Below, in pieces: positions 9,540 to 17,304 of a DNA stretch of 64,000 bases. Source of the stretch: CADEDV01 sp964596345 (GTDB lineage Bacteria; Bacteroidota; Bacteroidia; Chitinophagales; Chitinophagaceae); NCBI GenBank assembly GCA_964596345.1, contig CAZQSZ010000001.1:434001-498000 (forward strand), read 5' to 3'. The notes below the pieces were generated by a model, which was not told where the DNA came from, made no database searches, and was given only the letters and a program-made list of their open reading frames with translations. Position 1 is the stretch's first letter. Every line of letters begins with the position of its first letter. The position numbers were made by a program, and so were the translations under genes.

Positions 9540-9971
9540 TTACAATGGCATCATGGCTTTATTTCTTCTAACCCCTCCTCCGCCTTCTCTTTCAAGCCGC
9601 CTCTTTCCCAATTCCTTTATTTCTCTGATAAAGATCTCCTGATGGTCAAACACTTGCCCACCTCTTTTTTCTCCCAAAATATCCCTGAATTCACTCCTGT
9701 ACCGTAGGCGCAGATCAACTATTTTCTGTTGGAGGACAAGCCTATCTCCACGATTTTCACGGATAGTAGTTCTCCACTCTTTAAAATAACGGAGAAATAC
9801 AGGAGAAAATTTCTCACTTTCAGCTTTTGAAAGATGAAGCCTCTTTTGAATATATTCACTCATTTTATCACGAATCTTTTCATAACCTTCAGCCGGGGTC
9901 TCTTCTTCCTGGCTGAAAGCATTGAATCCGGTGAATAAGGAAAGGGTTAATATGATAAGTAGCTTTTTCAT
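9540..9971 (-). CDS. Spy/CpxP-like periplasmic protein (third gene of an ECF sigma operon)
   Basis: The 143-residue product has a signal peptide (MKKLLIILTLSLFTGFNAFS) and then a highly charged, all-helical sequence rich in Arg, Glu and Lys (RLHLSKAESEKFSPVFLRYFKEW). This pattern fits the Spy/CpxP/LTXXQ-type periplasmic sensors often encoded beside Bacteroidota sigma factors. It follows the anti-sigma-like gene with one base between them, so the two are cotranscribed. The role is probably envelope-stress sensing or chaperoning; that is inferred from context and composition only. Confidence 0.6.
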   Translation of the reverse strand: MKKLLIILTLSLFTGFNAFSQEEETPAEGYEKIRDKMSEYIQKRLHLSKAESEKFSPVFLRYFKEWRTTIRENRGDRLVLQQKIVDLRLRYRSEFRDILGEKRGGQVFDHQEIFIREIKELGKRRLEREGGGGVRRNKAMMPL

Positions 9972-9972
9972 G

Positions 9973-10884
9973 TTAGTTCATCATTATATCTTCATCGATA
10001 GCAGAATTATTTTCTTCTGAAGGAAGATCATTAAGAAAATCCTGGATATCTTTTTCTGGAATATCCTTAATCAAATCTTTTACTTCAGTTAATTTATCAG
10101 TGTTAACCAATACTTCTTTTTGACCCAGGGTTTCGTCGGTTAACTTGATAAAATTTTCAATCTCATCAGTACTCACTTTTTTGGTATTCTTTTCTATCCA
10201 GGCAAATGAATTTTTATCGGGGTCAAGTGCATCTTTTTTAATCAATAAAACACTGGTGATTGCAATCACCCCCACCAAAATAGCCGCTGCTGCATATTTG
10301 AACCATTTCCTGCTGCTGAAAGAGATAACCTTTGTGGTTTGTTTTTCTTCCGGTTTTGCGGCAGCCATATTTTCAAAATAACCCTGCGGTACGCTAAACG
10401 GCATGTCCTTTTTCAACCCGCTGAGTAAAGGTGAGATACTTTCCAATTCTTCTTTTGCTGTTTGTTCTGCACCGGTTACGGCTTTCAGCATCCTTTCTTC
10501 TATCCCCTTAAAATATCCCTGCGGAACGGTATAAGGCATTTGCTTATCCAACCCGCTCAGTAATGGTGAAAGGTTGGCTGTTTCTTCTTTCGCAGAAAGA
10601 CCGATCCCCCGGATCAACTGCATTGTGTTTTCAGGTAATGTTTCAAAATAACCAACAGGTATGGTATAGGGTATTTGTTTTGGCAAAGCACTAACGGCAG
10701 GAGACAATACACTCAACTCTTCCAAAGCTGTAGTTGCTTCCATTGCTTTGATCCGGCTGAGTACCTGCGCTGCTAACCCTTCAAAATATCCTTTCGGCAC
10801 GGAATAGACATTTTGAACAGCCATACTGGCCAGGCTGCTTTCCAGTTCCTTCAATTCTTGCAATATGTTGTTATTCTGTGCCAT
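9973..10884 (-). CDS. Anti-sigma-factor-like membrane protein with four GYFE repeats
   Basis: The 303-residue protein has four tandem N-terminal repeats each containing VPxGYFE/K (GYF at 32, 78, 123 and 168), a period of 45-46 residues. The spacers share LSPLLSGLxKxMPYTVP. One membrane segment follows (about residues 194-216), then an acidic C-terminal domain of about 85 residues. It has no signal peptide, so the repeats lie in the cytoplasm and the C-terminus in the periplasm, the topology of an anti-sigma factor. It is 37 bp downstream of the ECF sigma gene. It has no recognisable zinc-binding anti-sigma (ZAS) motif. Confidence 0.65.
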   Translation of the reverse strand: MAQNNNILQELKELESSLASMAVQNVYSVPKGYFEGLAAQVLSRIKAMEATTALEELSVLSPAVSALPKQIPYTIPVGYFETLPENTMQLIRGIGLSAKEETANLSPLLSGLDKQMPYTVPQGYFKGIEERMLKAVTGAEQTAKEELESISPLLSGLKKDMPFSVPQGYFENMAAAKPEEKQTTKVISFSSRKWFKYAAAAILVGVIAITSVLLIKKDALDPDKNSFAWIEKNTKKVSTDEIENFIKLTDETLGQKEVLVNTDKLTEVKDLIKDIPEKDIQDFLNDLPSEENNSAIDEDIMMN

Positions 10885-10921
10885 TTTTACAGTAATTCAG
10901 ACGCTTTCCGGCTTTCAAAGT

Positions 10922-11476
10922 TTAATGATTCCTGATATAATCCTCTATTTTTTTGACGGCATGGTGATAACTGGCTTTCAGGGCTCCTTCACTGGTTTCC
11001 AGTACCCGGCTCATTTCCTCATAAGGCATTTCTTCGTAATACCGGAGACTGAACACAACTCTCTGCTTTTCAGGTAATTGCTGCATAGCTACCTGTAGTT
11101 TCCACTCCAGTTTGTTGGCATCAAAATGCTTGTCAGCCTTTATTTTGTTACTCAGGCCGCTTTCTACGTCACTCAGGCTGACGGAACTTCTTTTTTTCTG
11201 CTGTTCCAGGTAGGTCAGGCATTCGTTGGTGGCCACCCTGTATAACCAGGTGTAGAGCTGGCTGTCTTCCCTGAAATTTTCCAGGCCGTTCCAGACCCGG
11301 ATCAGCACATTTTGCAACACGTCATTGGCATCCTCATGTTCCACCACCATCCGGCGGATATGCCAGTATAGTTTTTCCTGGTATTTGCGGATGATGCTGG
11401 TGTAGGCTTTTTCTTTGGTCCCGGGGTTACGGAATTGCAGCAGTAATTCGCTATCGCTTATGCTTGTCAGGGACAT
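10922..11476 (-). CDS. ECF-family RNA polymerase sigma factor
   Basis: The 184-residue product has sigma region 2 (AYTSIIRKYQEKLYWHIRRMVVEHEDANDVLQNVLIRVW) and region 4 (QLPEKQRVVFSLRYYEEMPYEEMSRVLETSEGALKASYHHAVKKI), with little between, as in ECF/RpoE-type factors. I chose the start at 11476 (MSLTSISDSELL); the longer form from 11563 adds a poorly conserved tail. It is the first gene of a three-gene operon with an anti-sigma-like membrane protein and a Spy/CpxP-like periplasmic protein, which suggests an envelope-stress response. Confidence 0.9.
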   Translation of the reverse strand: MSLTSISDSELLLQFRNPGTKEKAYTSIIRKYQEKLYWHIRRMVVEHEDANDVLQNVLIRVWNGLENFREDSQLYTWLYRVATNECLTYLEQQKKRSSVSLSDVESGLSNKIKADKHFDANKLEWKLQVAMQQLPEKQRVVFSLRYYEEMPYEEMSRVLETSEGALKASYHHAVKKIEDYIRNH

Positions 11477-11540
11477 GGTGTTTTTGGTTTTGGGTGGCTT
11501 TGAATATTGGAAATCATTATTGTTTAATGCTGACCTGTTA

Positions 11541-11580
11541 TAAAAATAAAAAAGCAGGTTCAATTATAAAAAGAACCTGC
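11541..11580 (-). terminator. Intrinsic terminator of the transketolase-half gene
   Basis: GCAGGTTC (11554-11561) pairs with GAACCTGC (11573-11580). Read on the minus strand the stem is followed by a long T-rich run (complement of 11541-11553). It sits directly downstream of the stop at 11608. Confidence 0.8.
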
Positions 11581-11607
11581 CCTTGTATTTGGAACAATTT
11601 TCTAACC

Positions 11608-12564
11608 TTATTGCTTCCGGCCCATGGCTTTTTCTGCGGCTGCAACGATATCCGAAACGTCGAGGCCATATTTCTTCAGTAATTCTTTGGGTGTTCCGCT
11701 TTCGCCAAATGTATCTTTTGTACCCACATATTCGATGGGTACCGGGAAATTTTTAGCAGCACATTGTGCAATCGCATCGCCGAGACCGCCAATGATATTG
11801 TGCTCTTCGGCAGTAACAGCGCATTTTGTTTTTTTCAATGAATTGATCACGGCTGCTTCATCCAGTGGTTTGATGGTGTGAATATTGATCACTTCCACAC
11901 TGATACCCTTTTCTTCTAAAATAGCCCCGGCCTGGATGGCATTCCACACCAAATGGCCACAGGCAAAAATGGAAACATCCGTTCCTTCGCTGAAGTATTG
12001 GGCCTTACCAATTTCAAAGGGTCTGTCGGAAGTAAAGATCGGCCACACCGGTCTGCCGAAACGCAGGTAAACAGGGCCTTTATATTCAGCGATGGCTTCA
12101 GTGGCAGCTTTGGTCTGTGCATAATCGCAGGGAACGATCACGGTCATCCCCGGCAACATTTTCATCAGGCCAATATCTTCCAGTATCTGGTGGGTGGCAC
12201 CATCCTCACCCAGTGTAACACCGGCATGGGAAGCGCAGATCTTTACATTCTTATCGCTGTAAGCAATAGATTGACGGATCTGGTCATACACCCTTCCTGT
12301 AGAGAAGTTTGCAAAAGTAGTGGTGAAAGGAATCTTACCCCCGATGGTCATCCCGGCAGCAATGCCCATCATATTTGCTTCGGCAATACCGCATTGTACA
12401 AAACGTTCAGGAAATTCTTTCATGAACTGTTGCAGTTTCAGCGAGCCGGCCAGGTCGGCAGTCAGTGCTACCACATTTGGATTTTTGCGGGCTGCTTCCA
12501 CGATGCCGTCACCAAAACCACTGCGGGTATCTTTATTTCCGGTTGATTGTATGTCTTTGAGCAT
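11608..12564 (-). CDS. Transketolase, C-terminal (pyrimidine-binding) half
   Basis: The 318-residue protein corresponds to the pyrimidine-binding plus C-terminal domains of transketolase: [26 protein letters not shown] at the start, the conserved glutamate in [18 protein letters not shown], and [23 protein letters not shown]. In many bacteria transketolase is split into two genes lying side by side. Here the diphosphate-binding N-terminal half is not next to it: galE lies upstream and the ECF operon downstream. It would need a partner subunit encoded elsewhere to transfer two-carbon units in the pentose phosphate pathway. Confidence 0.92.
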   Translation of the reverse strand: MLKDIQSTGNKDTRSGFGDGIVEAARKNPNVVALTADLAGSLKLQQFMKEFPERFVQCGIAEANMMGIAAGMTIGGKIPFTTTFANFSTGRVYDQIRQSIAYSDKNVKICASHAGVTLGEDGATHQILEDIGLMKMLPGMTVIVPCDYAQTKAATEAIAEYKGPVYLRFGRPVWPIFTSDRPFEIGKAQYFSEGTDVSIFACGHLVWNAIQAGAILEEKGISVEVINIHTIKPLDEAAVINSLKKTKCAVTAEEHNIIGGLGDAIAQCAAKNFPVPIEYVGTKDTFGESGTPKELLKKYGLDVSDIVAAAEKAMGRKQ

Positions 12565-12657
12565 GATTGAAAATTAGCTGCGCAAAAGTAAGGAACTAAG
12601 AGGGAAACGGGTGCTGAGAAAACAAACTCTTTCTTCCTCCTTTTATACGCCTGTTCT

Positions 12658-13710
12658 TTAATTGAGTTGCGCCGGTTGCCCGCTGAAAATGGTATCATCA
12701 GCTTTCAGGCGTTGCTCCCATTCCCAGGCTGTCCGCATCATATCTTCCAGCGAATATTGAGGATTCCAGCCAAGAAGCTGGCGGGCAAGGTCATTATTGG
12801 CATAGATAGCGATCACATCGCCTGTTCGGCGGGGGCCGATCTCATAATTCAGTTTGGTACCACTTACTTTTTCAAAAGCATGAATAGCTTCCAGTACCGT
12901 AACACCGTTTCCGGAACCAAGATTAAATACTTCACACAAACCTGTATTTTTCTCTTCTTCCAGGTATTTGATCGCTAAAGTGTGAGCATGGGCAATATCA
13001 CTTACATGAATAAAATCACGGAGGCAGGAACCATCACGGGTGTCATAATCATTGCCATATACTGTCATTTTATCCAGCTTGCCAATGGCGGTTTGGGTGA
13101 TGGCTGGTACCAGGTTTTGGGGTTTGCCGATAGGCATTTCACCGATCTTAATGGAAGGATGAGCTCCCACCGGGTTAAAATAGCGCAGGAGGATACAATG
13201 GGTGCCGATGCTTTTGGCAAATTCATTGATGATCTGCTCACCCATTTGTTTGGTGTAACCATATGGTGATTCTGCCGGCTTGGGAGGTGTTTTTTCAGTT
13301 ACCGGTATCTGGTCAGGGTTACCATAGACTGTACAGGAAGAAGAGAAAACAAAGTAAGGTGTTTCAAACTCCTGTACACATTTCAGTAAGTTGATCAGCG
13401 AGGTCAGGTTATTCTCAAAATACAGTAAAGGCTTCTCTACAGATTCACCTACTGCTTTATAAGCTGCAAAGTGAATAACGCCCCGGATATCATTTTCATG
13501 AAAAATAGCAAAAGTGTCATCGAAATTGCAGAGATCAACTTTATAATTCTTCACTTTTTTACCGGTGATACTTTCAATACCGGTGAGCATACCAGGGTTA
13601 CTCCGGGAATTATTATCCACGGAAATAACATCATAACCATTTTTGATAAGATCAACGATGGTATGAGAACCAATATACCCGCATCCGCCTGTTACAAGAA
13701 TTGTTGCCAT
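12658..13710 (-). CDS. galE: UDP-glucose 4-epimerase
   Basis: The 350-residue protein is an extended short-chain dehydrogenase. It has the N-terminal NAD motif GGCGYIGSH (residues 8-16), the catalytic YxxxK as YGYTKQMGE with Ser upstream in FSSSCTVYGNP, and the GalE-type LRYFNPVGAHPSIKIGE loop. It interconverts UDP-glucose and UDP-galactose (or the GlcNAc/GalNAc pair) in the cytoplasm to feed surface polysaccharide synthesis. It is separated from the transketolase half by 93 bp and may share a transcript with it. Confidence 0.95.
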   Translation of the reverse strand: MATILVTGGCGYIGSHTIVDLIKNGYDVISVDNNSRSNPGMLTGIESITGKKVKNYKVDLCNFDDTFAIFHENDIRGVIHFAAYKAVGESVEKPLLYFENNLTSLINLLKCVQEFETPYFVFSSSCTVYGNPDQIPVTEKTPPKPAESPYGYTKQMGEQIINEFAKSIGTHCILLRYFNPVGAHPSIKIGEMPIGKPQNLVPAITQTAIGKLDKMTVYGNDYDTRDGSCLRDFIHVSDIAHAHTLAIKYLEEEKNTGLCEVFNLGSGNGVTVLEAIHAFEKVSGTKLNYEIGPRRTGDVIAIYANNDLARQLLGWNPQYSLEDMMRTAWEWEQRLKADDTIFSGQPAQLN

Positions 13711-13715
13711 AAATT

Positions 13716-13745
13716 AAAAAATCCCGGCAAAAGTCAGGATTTTTT
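13716..13745. terminator. Bidirectional-looking terminator between PiT permease and galE genes
   Basis: AAAAAATCC at 13716-13724 is complementary to GGATTTTTT at 13737-13745. Read on the minus strand, it follows the permease stop at 13767 and provides the T-run after the stem. The galE start is at 13710, so the hairpin separates the two units. Confidence 0.65.
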
Positions 13746-13766
13746 AGCAAAGAAGCGGATATGATA

Positions 13767-14996
13767 TTACAAGAAATAATGAGCAACATAATAAACACCT
13801 GCTGCTAACAATCCGCTGATGGGAATGGTCAGTATCCAGGCCCAGATCAGGTTGATTGTTACACCCCATCTTACGGCGGATAATCTTTTGGTAGCACCTA
13901 CGCCCATAATGGCACCGGTGATGGTATGGGTGGTGCTCACCGGTATTTTTAATGCTTCCGTCACAAACAAGGTAATGGCTCCGGCTGTTTCGGCAGCCAC
14001 CCCTTCGAAAGGTGTTACTTTAGTGATCTTGGTGCCCATTGTCTTTACGATCTTCCAGCCGCCGCTCATTGTACCCAGGCCAATGGCCGCATAACAGGCG
14101 ATAGGCACCCAGTCAGGCATCTGGCTGAATTCTGTAATAGAACCTCCTGCAATTAATGCCGCCGTGATAATTCCCATTACTTTTTGCGCATCATTACCAC
14201 CATGGCCGATACTGAAAGCAGCAGATGAGATCAGCTGTAAACGCTTGAACCATTGATTGGCTTTGTGTGCATTTAACTGGCTGAGGTAAAGGGAAAATAC
14301 CGCCATTACCAGTAATATTATCGCCAGTAATATCCATTTAAAATTCTTTGAATAAAATATCACCTGGGCAGTGTAGGATTCATAGTGTGTTTTTTTAGCC
14401 AGTATGTCCTTGTTGAATTCAAGGTTGGTAGCCAGAAAAATAAAAACACCTATGATAATGATCACGGAGAATATCTTAGAGGTCCATCCTTTTTTGAAAG
14501 AACTTAAAAACCACAACGACATCACAAACGCCATGATCATACCAATGACAGGAGCCAGGAAAATAAAACTGGCAGTTTTGATAATGATGGCAGAATTAAC
14601 GGCCCCGAATCCGCCAGCCGCAATAGCTGCACCGGCGAAACCACCAATCAGGGTATGGGAGGAAGAAGAAGGAATACCCAGCCACCAGGTCAGCAGGTTC
14701 CAGGCAATAGCGGCAATAAGACCTGAGAAAATAACCACCATCATTATTCCTTCCTTAGCACCGGGTGTTTCGATAACGCCGGATTTGACTGTTTTGGCTA
14801 CCGTATCAGCAACACCATGATCTTTAAAAATGAAAAAAGCAATAGAATTGAAAACTGCTGCCCATAACACCGCCTGGAAGGGGGTCAGTACTTTGGTGGA
14901 AACAACGGTGGCAATAGAATTGGCGGCATCATGAAATCCATTGATATAATCAAAGATCAGGGCCAGCGCTATAATAACAATCAGGAAAGTGGTCAT
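13767..14996 (-). CDS. pit: Low-affinity inorganic phosphate permease (PiT family)
   Basis: The 409-residue polytopic protein has the two PiT signature repeats: DYINGFHDAANSIATVVSTKVL near the N-terminus and SIGHGGNDAQKVMGII in the second half, plus PVSTTHTITGAIMGVG. PiT carriers import phosphate (as metal-phosphate) by proton or sodium symport across the inner membrane. It follows a DUF47/PhoU-like gene by 72 bp on the same strand, the usual pairing. The divergent neighbour is a phosphate-selective-porin-type gene, so this region is a Pi uptake block. Confidence 0.95.
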   Translation of the reverse strand: MTTFLIVIIALALIFDYINGFHDAANSIATVVSTKVLTPFQAVLWAAVFNSIAFFIFKDHGVADTVAKTVKSGVIETPGAKEGIMMVVIFSGLIAAIAWNLLTWWLGIPSSSSHTLIGGFAGAAIAAGGFGAVNSAIIIKTASFIFLAPVIGMIMAFVMSLWFLSSFKKGWTSKIFSVIIIIGVFIFLATNLEFNKDILAKKTHYESYTAQVIFYSKNFKWILLAIILLVMAVFSLYLSQLNAHKANQWFKRLQLISSAAFSIGHGGNDAQKVMGIITAALIAGGSITEFSQMPDWVPIACYAAIGLGTMSGGWKIVKTMGTKITKVTPFEGVAAETAGAITLFVTEALKIPVSTTHTITGAIMGVGATKRLSAVRWGVTINLIWAWILTIPISGLLAAGVYYVAHYFL

Positions 14997-15068
14997 AAAC
15001 TATTTTGAAAATGTGCGGAGTTGAAAATTTGAAAGTGCGGCTTTCAGGCGGCAAATCTTCAAACTACC

Positions 15069-15710
15069 TTATGCGTACTTAATAATGATCGACTCAATTA
15101 CATTACTGGCATCTTCACATTTATCGGTTACGATCTCCATCACCTGGTAGATCTCTCTTTTCTTGATCACTTCTTTGGCATCGGGTTCGGTAGCGAATAA
15201 ACGTTCAATGCTCATATCAAAAATATCATCAGCCTGGTTTTCGATACTGTTGATCTTTACCAGTGCTTCGGTGATCTTACGCATATTCTTCATGTCCCGC
15301 AGTTCTGTTACCGCCAGTTTTACCTGGTGCACACTCTGCTCAATGAGTTCGGCGAATTTCTGCATGCCCATATCATTCGGGTTCACCCGGTAGAAATTGA
15401 TCTTCTTACCGGCAGCATAGATATAATCAGCAATATCATCCAGCGAAGTGGCGAGGTAGTGAATATCCTCCCGGTCGAAGGGGGTGATAAAGTTTCTGCC
15501 CAGTTCAGTAAAAACGCTATGGGTCAGTTCGTCATTGGCATGTTCCAGGTCTTCCAACTGGGCGATCAGGGCAGCTCTTTTATCAAAATCAGGCTCTGCC
15601 ACCACCTGCGACAGAATTTTACCCATTTTAGAGGCATTCTCCGCCACCTGTTCAAAGAGTTCATAAAACACTTTGTTCTTGGGCATAAAGATCTTCAGAA
15701 AGGAGTTCAT
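15069..15710 (-). CDS. DUF47/PhoU-like regulator of the PiT permease
   Basis: The 213-residue helical protein matches the DUF47 (PhoU-related) family: FMPKNKVFYELFEQVAENASKMG, LEHANDELTHSVFTELGRNFITPFDREDIHYLATSLDDIADYIY, and a C-terminal ITDKCEDASNVIESIIIKYA. The ExxxD motifs in the helices are typical metal-binding positions of PhoU-like proteins. Family members are encoded next to PiT carriers and are thought to modulate them. The divergent promoter region upstream holds two 11-bp-phased motif arrays in opposite directions, consistent with Pho control. Confidence 0.92.
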   Translation of the reverse strand: MNSFLKIFMPKNKVFYELFEQVAENASKMGKILSQVVAEPDFDKRAALIAQLEDLEHANDELTHSVFTELGRNFITPFDREDIHYLATSLDDIADYIYAAGKKINFYRVNPNDMGMQKFAELIEQSVHQVKLAVTELRDMKNMRKITEALVKINSIENQADDIFDMSIERLFATEPDAKEVIKKREIYQVMEIVTDKCEDASNVIESIIIKYA

Positions 15711-15777
15711 ATGTGTTGCTTTTGCTGGCTGCGAAATTACCGGGTTGCCTATACCCTTTACCCGGCCGGGACAGAGT

Positions 15778-15854
15778 TAATAATTAATTAATATAGTGGT
15801 AACGATTCCTTAATGATGGAGTAACATAGATTTTATATTCCTAAAAGTACCTTG
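15778..15854 (+). promoter_or_regulatory. 11-bp-phased Pho-box-like array and promoter of the phosphate porin gene
   Basis: TAATA (15778), TAATA (15789), TAACG (15800), TAATG (15811), TAACA (15822) and a weak TTATA (15833) start exactly 11 bp apart. The three central motifs are the strongest. A -7-like TACCTTG ends at 15854, which is 21 bases after 15833. The porin ATG is at 15894. Direct repeats at 11 bp are the hallmark of PhoB binding; the motif sequence differs from the E. coli TGTCA, and that assignment is inference. Confidence 0.6.
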
Positions 15855-15862
15855 CGCCGGTC

Positions 15863-15889
15863 TGTTAATCAGTGATTAAAATATTGTTA
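15863..15889 (-). promoter_or_regulatory. Opposite-orientation 11-bp array facing the DUF47-PiT operon
   Basis: TGTTA (15863-15867), GATTA (15874-15878) and TGTTA (15885-15889) are the minus-strand TAACA, TAATC, TAACA, again 11 bp apart. They point toward the DUF47-PiT operon that starts at 15710. I could not find a -7 element at the same offset as in the plus-strand arrays, so its function is less certain. Confidence 0.4.
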
Positions 15890-15893
15890 CTAA

Positions 15894-17201
15894 ATGATAA
15901 AATTTAGGTTACCAATTGTATTCCTGTTAATTATGGGGTGTTTGTTTTCATTTGATAGTACTGCGCAACGGTACCTTTCTGATATTGACTCCTCTTTTTT
16001 TATTAAGGATACGGTCAGGCCGGTGCTAAAAAGATTTGAAAACCTTCGTATTTCAGGCTACCTGCAGCCACAACTCCAGGTGGCCCAGGAAAAGGGGGCT
16101 GCATCTTATAACGGGGGTAACTTTTCCACCTATTCCAATAACCGGTTTATGCTGCGGCGGGCCCGGGTAAGAATTGACTATTTCCTGGCTACAAAAGATG
16201 GTTTTCCCAAAGCTGTTTTTACTTTCCAGGTAGATGCTACGGAGAGGGCAGTGGGGCTGCGGGATGTGTTTGTAAAAGTGTATGAAACAAAGAAGCATAA
16301 TTTTTCACTGACGGCTGGTATGTTTGCCCGCCCCTTTGGATTTGAGGTCAACCTTTCCTCCCAGTTCCGGGAAGCACCCGAACGGGGCCGGATGTCGCAG
16401 ATACTAATGCCTTCGGAAAGAGACCTGGGTGCAATGATCACTTATGATCCCCTGTCTAAAACAGCAAAGAATAAATTATTTAAGATCGATGCAGGTCTTT
16501 TTAATGGGCAGGGTCTGTCCGGCACCACTGATTTTGACAGCCATAAAGATTTTATCAGCCGGGTAACTTTCAAACCACAAAAAATTAAAAGCTGGGAACT
16601 CAGCGGTGGGCTTTCTTTATTATATGGTGGCTGGCGGCAGGCCACTAAATATGTATATGAAACCAAAACCAGTATTACAGGCGATAAAATATATATGGTG
16701 GATTCGGCTGTATCCAATATTGGGAAAATAGCTCCCCGTCATTATTATGGTGCCGACCTGCAGGTAAAATTCAAACACGGCTGGGGGGAGACAGAATTAC
16801 GCAACGAATACTGGAGAGGTTCACAACCGGGCACAGCGACCACCAGCACCAATCCGGGTACGTTGCCGGATGCCCCTACTTATCACCGTCAGTTCGACGG
16901 CGGGTTCTTCTTTTTATTGCAGCATATTGTGAACCGGAATAACCAGTTGCTGATCAAATATGACTGGTATGATCCTAATACGAAGGTAGAGGAGATGGAA
17001 ATAGGAAAGCCCGGCACCAATTTCAACGCTACGGATGTAAAATATACAACCTGGGGTATCGGGTTTTTAAGGGTGCTGAATGAAAACCTGCGGTTAGTGG
17101 TCTATTACGATATCGTTACCAACGAAACCACCCAATTAACCGGCTACACTGCCGATAAAAAGGACAACATACTTACATTTCGCTTCCACTACCGGTTTTA
17201 A
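15894..17201 (+). CDS. Phosphate-selective porin O/P-type outer-membrane channel
   Basis: The 435-residue protein has a signal peptide (about 25 residues) and a beta-barrel sequence of alternating residues that ends in LTFRFHYRF, a terminal Phe. The pattern LRISGYLQPQLQVAQ, RFMLRRARVRIDYFLATKDGFPKAVFTFQVDAT and FSLTAGMFARPFGFEVNLSS matches the phosphate-selective porin O and P (OprP/OprO) family. It would carry phosphate or polyphosphate across the outer membrane. It is divergent from the PiT permease operon and preceded by a Pho-box-like array. Confidence 0.88.
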   Translation: MIKFRLPIVFLLIMGCLFSFDSTAQRYLSDIDSSFFIKDTVRPVLKRFENLRISGYLQPQLQVAQEKGAASYNGGNFSTYSNNRFMLRRARVRIDYFLATKDGFPKAVFTFQVDATERAVGLRDVFVKVYETKKHNFSLTAGMFARPFGFEVNLSSQFREAPERGRMSQILMPSERDLGAMITYDPLSKTAKNKLFKIDAGLFNGQGLSGTTDFDSHKDFISRVTFKPQKIKSWELSGGLSLLYGGWRQATKYVYETKTSITGDKIYMVDSAVSNIGKIAPRHYYGADLQVKFKHGWGETELRNEYWRGSQPGTATTSTNPGTLPDAPTYHRQFDGGFFFLLQHIVNRNNQLLIKYDWYDPNTKVEEMEIGKPGTNFNATDVKYTTWGIGFLRVLNENLRLVVYYDIVTNETTQLTGYTADKKDNILTFRFHYRF

Positions 17202-17209
17202 TACCTGGC

Positions 17210-17287
17210 TTAACACTGCGGTAACATTGCCATCATAATTGGTTAACACGGGAGTAACATACCGGTAATCTTACCAACCGTCCTTTG
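17210..17287 (+). promoter_or_regulatory. Six-phase 11-bp Pho-box-like array and promoter of the TonB receptor gene
   Basis: Motifs start at 17211 (TAACA), 17222 (TAACA), 17233 (TCATA), 17244 (TAACA), 17255 (TAACA) and 17266 (TAATC), every 11 bp. Extended forms TTAACAC and GTAACAT alternate. A -7-like GTCCTTTG occupies 17280-17287, so its G is 21 bases after the last motif start. The array fills the whole gap between the porin stop (17201) and the promoter. This is the clearest array in the window. Confidence 0.72.
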
Positions 17288-17304
17288 CCCGCAAATAACT
17301 AGAC

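Noticed and set aside
15840..15867. Minus-strand Pho promoter for DUF47-PiT at the same 21-base offset
   Set aside because: No TAnnTTTG-like element is found at that offset on the minus strand, so only the array, not the promoter, is claimed.
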